Positions 32,987 to 39,389 of a DNA stretch of 47,524 bases are shown one piece after another. The notes below the pieces were generated by a model. The model was not told the DNA's origin, made no database searches, and was given only the letters and a program-made list of their open reading frames with translations. The DNA is taken from contig CAPAOV010000021.1 of the NCBI GenBank assembly GCA_948579355.1, forward strand, positions 1 through 47,524, given 5' to 3'. Source of the DNA: an uncultured Eubacterium sp. GTDB taxonomy: Bacteria; Bacillota; Clostridia; Lachnospirales; Lachnospiraceae. The translations under genes and the position numbers were made by a program. Position 1 is the first letter of the stretch, and each line of letters starts with the position of its first letter.

Positions 32987-33970
32987 CTACTTCTTATCTT
33001 TTTTACCGGAAAGCATATGAGCATAGCCTGCAATGCTACCTGATTGATAATTTTTCTTTTCTTCAATGCTTACATCTTCTACTTTATCTGAAGTCTCTTT
33101 ATTTTGATAAGCAGATGCACTCTTAATCGTAGAAGTACGCTTTTTCGCATACTCTTCCATTTGCTTGTTCATTTCCGCACGTTTTGCATTTTTCTTGGAA
33201 GCCTTTTCCTTATTTTTCTCAATCAAATCATCCATAGAAATACTATCGACTTTTCGATTAATCAAAATAGCCTGAACAATTCGGAATAAACTGCCGGCTA
33301 CCCAGTAAAGACCAATATACATTGGTAAACTCAAACAAAAAAATCCAGACATAAACGGCATAAAATAATTCATCATTTTCATTGAGCTTGCCATCGAATC
33401 CTGTTCCTGATTACCATCCGTTTTTACCTGCAACAGTTTCGTATTTAAAAACTGTAATACTACGGCAAGTACCGGAATAAGAAAAGCAGCCCATCCGAAC
33501 GTATGCCCCTCGCGAAAGAAATTCAGTGGACTTGAATCAATATTCAACCCTAAGAAAATATTAGAATCTTTCGCCTCGGCCAAAGCCGGTACATATTTCT
33601 TTACATCATACATAACCCGATATAGACAGTACATAACCGGTAAAGTAACAATCAGTGGAAGACAACCGCTAAACGGACTAATTCCGTATTTCGCATAAAC
33701 TGCCTGTGTCTCCTGATTCATTTTCATCTGAGACGCCTGATCTGTCTTTCCTTTATACTTTTTCTGAATTGCTTTAATCTCCGGATTAATTTTACTCATT
33801 AAGCGGGATGATTTTTGCTGCTTTGAATTCAGAGGGTACATGAGTAAATACGCAACAATGGTAAACAAAATAATACAAAGCCCGGTATTATGAATGCCTA
33901 TCGTATGAAATACAGCCCAATCAATACCGAAGAGGATTTTACCAAAAATCCAATATAACCAATCTAACAA
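32987..33970 (-). CDS. yidC: Membrane protein insertase YidC/OxaA
   Basis: 327 residues starting with TTG at 33970 behind AGGAGG. It inserts and folds membrane proteins, with or without the Sec channel. The core contains YPLNSKQQKSSRLM, INPEIKAIQKKYKGK, YGISPFSGCLPLIVTLPVMY and later helices MPFMSGFFCLSLPMYIGLYW and GSLFRIVQAIL. The arginine of the hydrophilic groove, which lies five residues before the Pro of YPL in E. coli and Bacillus proteins, is replaced by Tyr (VAYLLMYPL). No lipobox is present at the N terminus, unlike Bacillus SpoIIIJ. The basic C-terminal tail (KKNAKRAEMNKQ) fits ribosome binding. Confidence 0.95.
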   Translation of the reverse strand: MLDWLYWIFGKILFGIDWAVFHTIGIHNTGLCIILFTIVAYLLMYPLNSKQQKSSRLMSKINPEIKAIQKKYKGKTDQASQMKMNQETQAVYAKYGISPFSGCLPLIVTLPVMYCLYRVMYDVKKYVPALAEAKDSNIFLGLNIDSSPLNFFREGHTFGWAAFLIPVLAVVLQFLNTKLLQVKTDGNQEQDSMASSMKMMNYFMPFMSGFFCLSLPMYIGLYWVAGSLFRIVQAILINRKVDSISMDDLIEKNKEKASKKNAKRAEMNKQMEEYAKKRTSTIKSASAYQNKETSDKVEDVSIEEKKNYQSGSIAGYAHMLSGKKDKK

Positions 33971-33989
33971 AATTATTTCCTCCTGTTAT

Positions 33990-34202
33990 TTACGGCACAG
34001 GGTCATAACCACCTTTATGAAAAGGATGGCATCTTAAAATTCTTTTTACAGCCAAAAAACCACCTTTCCATGCACCATATTTTTGTATCGCCTGAACTGC
34101 ATATTCAGAGCAGGATGGTGTATAGATGCAAGAAGGTGTTCTCTTCATCGGCGATATATATTTTTGATATATGTGTAACATTCCCAATAAAATTTTCTTC
34201 AC
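33990..34202 (-). CDS. yidD: Membrane protein insertion efficiency factor YidD
   Basis: 70 residues, starting with GTG at 34202, nine bases after the rnpA stop. Only a weak AAGTGAG precedes it, so it is probably coupled to rnpA. The family pattern is complete: LHIYQKYISPMKRTPSCIYT, PSCSEYA with its cysteines, KYGAWKGGFLAVKRILRCHP and GGYDPVP. It assists YidC at the membrane. Confidence 0.96.
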   Translation of the reverse strand: MKKILLGMLHIYQKYISPMKRTPSCIYTPSCSEYAVQAIQKYGAWKGGFLAVKRILRCHPFHKGGYDPVP

Positions 34203-34211
34203 ATACTCACT

Positions 34212-34541
34212 TCATTTCAAAATTCCATGTAATTTTAGTAAATGAATTACTGCGCCGTCTACTTCTTTAAATGTCCTGTTACTGACATTCTTTCTGGCAA
34301 CAATCACAATTCTGTTGCCCTCTTTTACAAATGCGTCATTTTTACGAACGGATTCTCTTAACAATCTGGTAATGCGATGACGCACAACACTGTTTCCTAC
34401 TTTTTTACTGACTGAAAAACCATATCGACTGGGACCACTCTCCCCGGTTTTTACATACATTACCAGAAATTTATTTGCTTTTGATTTACCGAATTTGTAA
34501 ACCTTTTGAAATTCAGGATTTTTTCCTAATTTTTCAAACAA
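34212..34541 (-). CDS. rnpA: Ribonuclease P protein component
   Basis: 109 residues with a TTG start at 34541 behind GGGAG, as there is no suitable ATG. It assists the catalytic RNA in maturing tRNA 5' ends. The RNR-type signature is RYGFSVSKKVGNSVVRHRIT followed by RLLRESVR; the usual N-R of VRNRIKR is H-R here. KFLVMYVKTGESG and NRIVIVARKNVS are also typical. The gene lies between rpmH and yidD and is separated from rpmH by a hairpin. Confidence 0.96.
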   Translation of the reverse strand: MFEKLGKNPEFQKVYKFGKSKANKFLVMYVKTGESGPSRYGFSVSKKVGNSVVRHRITRLLRESVRKNDAFVKEGNRIVIVARKNVSNRTFKEVDGAVIHLLKLHGILK

Positions 34542-34569
34542 TCTTTTCTCCCTCTGACAATGAGAAGAA

Positions 34570-34591
34570 AAGGTCGAAAATAATCGACCTT
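34570..34591 (-). terminator. Attenuator-like hairpin between rpmH and rnpA
   Basis: AAGGTCGA (34570-34577) and TCGACCTT (34584-34591) form an 8-bp stem, followed on the minus strand by TTTCTTCTC. It overlaps the last bases of rpmH and probably reduces transcription into rnpA, which is needed in far smaller amounts than L34. Confidence 0.6.
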
Positions 34592-34724
34592 ATGCAGACA
34601 ATTTCTTTCTTCCCTTTGCTCTTCTTCTGGCAAGTACTTTCCTGCCATTGGATGTCCTCATTCTTTTTCTAAAACCATGAACTTTTGCTCTCTGTCTCTT
34701 TTTTGGCTGAAATGTCATTTTCAT
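34590..34724 (-). CDS. rpmH: 50S ribosomal protein L34
   Basis: 44 residues: MKMTFQPKKRQRAKVHGFRK followed by RMRTSNGRKVLARRRAKGRK and KLSA, the complete and standard L34. A near-perfect RBS (AAGGAGGTG) and a strong promoter precede it. It is the first gene of the leftward origin operon. Confidence 0.98.
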   Translation of the reverse strand: MKMTFQPKKRQRAKVHGFRKRMRTSNGRKVLARRRAKGRKKLSA

Positions 34725-34778
34725 AAGCGGATACACCTCCTTCTCTATAAAATCGTTTCAAAATCCGTATCAAGCCTA

Positions 34779-34807
34779 ATTATATTATCTCTTTTTTCAA
34801 TAGTCAA
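34779..34807 (-). promoter_or_regulatory. Strong sigma-A promoter of rpmH
   Basis: On the minus strand TTGACT (34802-34807), a 17-bp spacer and a perfect TATAAT (34779-34784). It lies just outside the left end of the large palindrome. Confidence 0.92.
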
Positions 34808-34821
34808 GCATATCTTTTTAC

Positions 34822-35230
34822 TTTAACCCTAAAAATATAGGATAATCATTTAATTATTTATTTTAATACACGGATATATTGCCGTATATCATCCGGTGCA
34901 ACGCTCCCAACGAAAAATAGATTGTTTTTTTATTTACAGAAATCTTTCGCCGCCCTCACAAAACTCTCTGTCTGCTGTTGTTTTATCCTGACTTTTGCAG
35001 CATTGACCGCTCGCCGGTACTTATGCACCGCTGCGTAGCGGTCTAGTGCAAACGGGCTGTCAAAAGTCAGGATAAAACGACAGCAGACATCTCAGACAAT
35101 GCTCGGGCGGCGCTCTGTAAATAAAAAAACAAGTATTTTTCGGGGAGCGGCACAAGGATAAAATACGGCAATATATCTGTTACCTTAAAAACTATAAATA
35201 ATTAAATGATTACCTTTAAAAAGTGTTAAT
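34822..35230. repeat. Imperfect palindrome of about 400 bp filling the rpmH-dnaA gap
   Basis: The left arm (34822-34999) and the right arm (35056-35230) are reverse complements with scattered differences. Exact blocks are 34843-34860 with 35195-35212 (18 bp), 34873-34887 with 35163-35177 (15 bp), and 34922-34940 with 35114-35132 (19 bp). A fourth block, 34970-34997 with 35061-35088, matches at 27 of 28. Smaller GC blocks (CGCTCCC, CGCCGCCC) also pair in register. The 55-bp centre contains a smaller stem (GACCGCT 35005-35011 / AGCGGTC 35037-35043). There is no ORF with an RBS and no known RNA family that I recognise. TTATCCTGA, a weak DnaA-box likeness, occurs once per arm in opposite directions, and TTATGCACC lies in the loop. 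It may be the upstream part of the origin, a cruciform-forming insulator, or an old element. Confidence 0.88.
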
Positions 35231-35235
35231 AAAAT

Positions 35236-35264
35236 TTGATTTTACTCTCTTTTTGTAGTACAAT
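35236..35264 (+). promoter_or_regulatory. Promoter of dnaA
   Basis: TTGATT (35236-35241), a 17-bp spacer and TACAAT (35259-35264), 55 bp before the ATG. It begins just outside the right end of the large palindrome. Confidence 0.82.
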
Positions 35265-35319
35265 AAAAATGTATGTTTTTACCTAAAATCAATTTTTATT
35301 AAGATAGGCAGGAAATTTG

Positions 35320-36687
35320 ATGAAAAATGAGATAAAAAACAAATGGAGCGAAATAATCACTTATTTGAGGGATGAATATCTAATCAACGGAGTCCTTTTT
35401 CGGACATGGATAGAACCCCTGACCGTTGTTTCTTTCCAAAATAATACTCTTGTTATCGCCATCGACAAGACAACGCAAGGCGATATTATGAATCTGATTG
35501 AACAGCGGTACAAAATTCCTTTACAGGTTTCCATTGAAGTTATTACGGAAATGCAGGTAGATATTCGTTTTGTTTACAAAAATGAGATAGAAGAAAAAGG
35601 AGTTTCTTCCTATGATAAAGGGAATCTATTAGAAGAAAAATATCCGTTTTTGAAAATGGGACATTCATTCGATACATTTGTTGTCAGTGGAAGTAACAAT
35701 ATTGCGTATGCGGCAGCGGTTGCCGTGGCAGAAAATCCAGATGGACAAATGTATAATCCATTATTTTTCTACAGCGGCCCGGGATTAGGGAAAACTCACC
35801 TGATGCATTCCATCGCCAGATACATTCTGGAAAACCATCCCGAGTACTCCGTTATGTACACGACAAGCGAAGATTTTATGAATAACGTAGTAGAGGCCAT
35901 CCGTAACAAACAAGATACGGTCGCCGTTTCCAATCTGAGAAAGAATTACAGAAACGTCGATGTGCTTCTCATTGATGATATACAGTTTATAATAGGAAAG
36001 GATACAACTCAAATTGAATTTTTTAATACTTTTGAAGCGTTGTATCAGTCCGGTAAACAATTAGTTATTTCCAGTGACCGGCCGCCGAGCCAGATGGAAC
36101 ATCTAGATATGAGATACCGCTCGCGATTCAATTCCGGAATGACGATTGATATTCAGCCGCCGGATTATGAGACAAGCATGGCCATTCTCAGAAACAAGCA
36201 GGAAAATTCCGATATTCATCTAAACGATGAAATCCTTAGTTATATAGCAACAAATATTAAATCAAATATTCGTATTTTAGAGGGAGCTTACAATAAAATT
36301 CTTCTTTTTGCCCGCTTTACCAATCAGGGACAGGAAATAACATTGAGTATGGCAGAAGAAGCATTAAAAGACTTTATTTCTCCCAATGAAAATTTAGTAA
36401 TCACTGCTGAGTACATTATTGACATAGTTGCCGACCACTTTAATTTAGACAGAGATTCTCTTCTCTCTGAAAAGAGAACAAAGGCAATTACCGTACCAAG
36501 ACAAATATGCATGTACTTATGCGATGAATTAACAAATCTTACACTGAATGAAATTGCTACAAAGTTAAAGAGACAGAACCATTCAACAGTTATACACGGT
36601 ATCAACAAAATACGCAAAGATATTCTTGTTGATAAAGAACTGGAAAATACGATACAGGTTCTCAATAAAAAATTAAATTCACAATAA
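35320..36687 (+). CDS. dnaA: Chromosomal replication initiator protein DnaA
   Basis: 455 residues from the ATG at 35320 (AGGA at a good distance). It binds DnaA boxes and, as an ATP-bound filament, opens the origin. Domain I is about 1-85 (FRTWIEPL), the linker is short, and AAA+ domain III carries FFYSGPGLGKTHLMHSIA (Walker A), VDVLLIDDIQF (Walker B) and the sensor FNSGMTIDIQPPDYETSMAI. Domain IV has KRTKAITVPRQICMYLCDEL and the recognition helix LKRQNHSTVIHG. The usual GGRDHTTV reads KRQNHSTV here, so the Asp that touches the box is Asn. It is first in the rightward origin operon. Confidence 0.97.
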   Translation: MKNEIKNKWSEIITYLRDEYLINGVLFRTWIEPLTVVSFQNNTLVIAIDKTTQGDIMNLIEQRYKIPLQVSIEVITEMQVDIRFVYKNEIEEKGVSSYDKGNLLEEKYPFLKMGHSFDTFVVSGSNNIAYAAAVAVAENPDGQMYNPLFFYSGPGLGKTHLMHSIARYILENHPEYSVMYTTSEDFMNNVVEAIRNKQDTVAVSNLRKNYRNVDVLLIDDIQFIIGKDTTQIEFFNTFEALYQSGKQLVISSDRPPSQMEHLDMRYRSRFNSGMTIDIQPPDYETSMAILRNKQENSDIHLNDEILSYIATNIKSNIRILEGAYNKILLFARFTNQGQEITLSMAEEALKDFISPNENLVITAEYIIDIVADHFNLDRDSLLSEKRTKAITVPRQICMYLCDELTNLTLNEIATKLKRQNHSTVIHGINKIRKDILVDKELENTIQVLNKKLNSQ

Positions 36688-36937
36688 CCTGTTTAAACCT
36701 TGTACAAAGTAAGTGGACAAAGTTATTACAAGAAAGACAAAACTATTTTTTACTTATTTTTTATGAACCTTTTTACACCTTAACAAACATTTTATTTTTT
36801 GTAACCGGAAGAGCCGGAAGTAACTCGTAGTAAAGCTTGTCAGAGTTGTCCACAAATCAACAGCCCCTACTACTATTACTACTAACTAAACCTTAATATG
36901 ATATATTTATAAAGAGCGGAAAGGAGTTATTCACATT
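36688..36937. other. oriC: Replication origin unwinding region (DnaA boxes and DnaA-trios)
   Basis: The dnaA-dnaN gap carries a minus-strand box-like TTGTCCACT (36712-36720), an exact Bacillus-type box TTGTCCACA (36846-36854), a short GC spacer (CAGCCCC) and then trinucleotides TAC TAC TAT TAC TAC TAA (36868-36885). This is the layout of the basal unwinding system of Bacillus, where DnaA is guided from the box onto the trios to melt DNA. AT-rich DNA follows. A further box, TTATTCACA (36927-36935), overlaps the translation-start region of dnaN, so DnaA binding there could also affect dnaN. Confidence 0.87.
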
Positions 36938-38038
36938 ATGAAATTTTCTTGCACGAAAAATAACTTTAACAATGGAATCAATATTGCCTTAAAGGCTGTT
37001 CCGGGAAAGACAACAATGCCTATTCTGGAATGCGTCGTAATTGAGGCCAAAGATGAAAGTATAAAACTGACAACGAATGATATGCAGCTTGGTATTGAGA
37101 CAAAGATACCTGCTTCGGTAGAAAACGAGGGTATTATTTTAGTAAATGCTAAAATGATTTCTGAAATTGTCCGCCGTCTTCCAGATGATGACGTTAATTT
37201 TGAAGTAGATGAAAATAATAATATTCTTCTATTCTGTGGTAAATCAAAGTTTAGTATACCGGGAATTAATCATGAAGAATTTCCGATGCTTCCAAAGATT
37301 AATGTAGAAAAGAAGATAGAGATATCCCAGTTCACATTAAAAGAAATGATTCGCCAGACAATCTTTTCCATTTCCGATAATGAAAGCAATAAAATTTTAA
37401 CCGGTGAGCTCTTTGAAATTAATGGGGATGAATTTAAAATAGCGTCTTTGGATTTAGTCCGTGTGTCCATACGCAAGATTCAGTTAAAAGAGAGTTACGA
37501 GCATATCAAAGTAGTGATTCCCGGCAAGACGTTAAATGAAGTAAGCAAGATTTTGAATGGAGAATTAGAAGATGAAGTTACGATTTCTTTCTCTAAAAAT
37601 CATGTTTTATTTGAATTTAATGAAACAGTTGTTGTTTCACGACTTATTGAGGGAAACTTTTATAACATAGACCAGATGTTAAAAAATAATTACGAGACGA
37701 AGATTACCATTAATAAAAATGAATTGTACGGCTGTATTGACCGCGCTACTCTTCTTCTTCGCGAATCAGAGAAAAAGCCGGTAATCTTACATATAAGAGA
37801 CAAAGAAATCCAGATGGAAATGAATACCAAAATAGGTTCTATGGATGAAGAAGTAGTGGCTGATAAAGAGGGAAAAGATTTGACGATTGCCTTTAATCCT
37901 AAATATATCAATGATGTATTGAAAGTCATTGATGACGAAGAAGTAAATTTGTATCTATTTAATGCAAATGCCCCATGCTTCATAAAAAACGATGAGGAAA
38001 CTTATATTTATCTGATTTTACCTGTTAATATGAATTGA
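36938..38038 (+). CDS. dnaN: DNA polymerase III sliding clamp (beta subunit)
   Basis: 366 residues in three similar clamp domains, starting MKFSCTKNNFNNGINIALKA and ending FIKNDEETYIYLILPVNMN, where the C-terminal P-V-M/L motif of the hydrophobic partner pocket is visible. It encircles DNA and tethers polymerase III. RBS AAAGGAG is ten or so bases from the ATG, with a DnaA box lying in between. It is second in the origin operon. Confidence 0.97.
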   Translation: MKFSCTKNNFNNGINIALKAVPGKTTMPILECVVIEAKDESIKLTTNDMQLGIETKIPASVENEGIILVNAKMISEIVRRLPDDDVNFEVDENNNILLFCGKSKFSIPGINHEEFPMLPKINVEKKIEISQFTLKEMIRQTIFSISDNESNKILTGELFEINGDEFKIASLDLVRVSIRKIQLKESYEHIKVVIPGKTLNEVSKILNGELEDEVTISFSKNHVLFEFNETVVVSRLIEGNFYNIDQMLKNNYETKITINKNELYGCIDRATLLLRESEKKPVILHIRDKEIQMEMNTKIGSMDEEVVADKEGKDLTIAFNPKYINDVLKVIDDEEVNLYLFNANAPCFIKNDEETYIYLILPVNMN

Positions 38039-38080
38039 TGAATGCCACTGACGCATAGAAAAGAGTGAATGGAGATTATT

Positions 38081-38293
38081 ATGCAGGAGATTACCATTAA
38101 AGATGATTATATAAAATTGGGACAAGCTCTCAAATTAGCGGGTCTTGTCAGTTCCGGAGTGGAAGCCAAAATGCTTATACAGGACGGACTTGTTATGGTA
38201 AATAACGAAGTCGAGGAACGAAGAGGAAGAAAGTTGTATGCGGATGATATATTTTCATTGGATGGAAAAGAAGTAAAGGTTACTGCTCTATGA
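38081..38293 (+). CDS. yaaA: S4-domain RNA-binding protein YaaA
   Basis: 70 residues from the ATG at 38081, with TGGAGA upstream; an ATG at 38069 is in frame but overlaps that site. The S4 fold is seen in YIKLGQALKLAGLVSSGVEA, KMLIQDGLVMVNNEVE and RRGRKLYADD. It probably binds structured RNA, perhaps in ribosome assembly. Its stop overlaps the start of recF (ATGA), as in many Firmicutes. Confidence 0.93.
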   Translation: MQEITIKDDYIKLGQALKLAGLVSSGVEAKMLIQDGLVMVNNEVEERRGRKLYADDIFSLDGKEVKVTAL

Positions 38294-39372
38294 TTATTAA
38301 AAGTATAGAACTTTGTAACTTCCGCAATTATGAGAGAGAAGAATTTCATTTTCACGAGGGCACGAATGTTCTTTATGGGGATAATGCGCAGGGAAAGACA
38401 AATGTGTTGGAAGCCATTTATGTAGGAGGTACGACAAAGTCTCATAAAGGAAGTAAAGATACGGATATGATAAAAAGAGGAAAAGAAGAATCGCATATTC
38501 GCTTTTTCGTAGAGAAGAGAGATTGTACTTTTAAAGTTGAGATACATATGAAACGCAGAAAGGCAAAAGGAATTGCCATTGATGGCTTGCCAATCAAGAG
38601 TAGTAAGGAATTAATCGGACTTTGCAATATCGTTTTTTTCTCGCCGGAAGATTTAGGGATTATAAAAGATGGGCCGGAGCAGAGAAGAAGATTTATAGAT
38701 ATGGAATTGTGCCAGTTAGATAAAACATATTTATATTATCTGACACAGTATAAAAAAGTATTGAAACAAAGAAATGCGCAATTAAAGCACATTCAGGAAA
38801 AAAACAGTTTATCTTCGACTTTAGAATTATGGGATGCCCAGCTCGTGCAGTATGGTATAAAGGTGATGGAGCTGCGGGAAGAATTTATAGCGCATCTTGG
38901 TGAGATTATGAAAAAGAAACACAGCCATCTCACCGGAGGGAGAGAAGATATCGAAACGGTGTACAAACCAAGCTGCAGCAAAAAAAGTTTTTCTGAGCAA
39001 TTATTTATCAATAAGGATAGAGATATTTTTCAAGGTTCCACAACGATAGGGCCGCACAGAGATGATATTCTATTTTTTATAGAAAATCAGGAAATAAAAA
39101 AATACGGCTCGCAAGGTCAAAAAAGAACGGCCGCCTTATCTCTTAAGATGGCTGAAATCGAAATAGTGGAGCAGCTATTGGGAGAAAAACCGATTCTTCT
39201 ATTAGATGATGTGCTATCGGAACTGGATAGAAACCGGCAAAATTATCTTCTGGAAAATTTAAAAGGAATCCAGACGATTATTACCTGTACGGGATTAGAA
39301 GAGTTTATAGAAAATGGTATTAATATAAATCAAACGTTTGAAATCGTTGATGGAAGTATTAAAGATAACTGA
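38290..39372 (+). CDS. recF: DNA replication and repair protein RecF
   Basis: 360 residues. SMC-like ATPase with Walker A GDNAQGKTN, signature SQGQKRTAALSLKMAE and Walker B ILLLDDVLSELD. The N terminus IIKSIELCNFRNYE is typical. It helps load RecA at single-strand gaps with RecO and RecR. It overlaps yaaA by 4 nt and ends 17 nt before gyrB. Confidence 0.96.
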   Translation: MIIKSIELCNFRNYEREEFHFHEGTNVLYGDNAQGKTNVLEAIYVGGTTKSHKGSKDTDMIKRGKEESHIRFFVEKRDCTFKVEIHMKRRKAKGIAIDGLPIKSSKELIGLCNIVFFSPEDLGIIKDGPEQRRRFIDMELCQLDKTYLYYLTQYKKVLKQRNAQLKHIQEKNSLSSTLELWDAQLVQYGIKVMELREEFIAHLGEIMKKKHSHLTGGREDIETVYKPSCSKKSFSEQLFINKDRDIFQGSTTIGPHRDDILFFIENQEIKKYGSQGQKRTAALSLKMAEIEIVEQLLGEKPILLLDDVLSELDRNRQNYLLENLKGIQTIITCTGLEEFIENGININQTFEIVDGSIKDN

Positions 39373-39389
39373 TAAGTGGAGGTTATTTC

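Noticed and set aside
34822..35230. Insertion sequence or transposon at the large palindrome
   Set aside because: No transposase ORF, no clear target duplication, and the symmetry covers the whole gap up to the promoters. A small palindromic element cannot be fully excluded.
35785..36060. 91-codon minus-strand ORF inside dnaA
   Set aside because: It is a shadow of the AAA+ domain of dnaA with no RBS.
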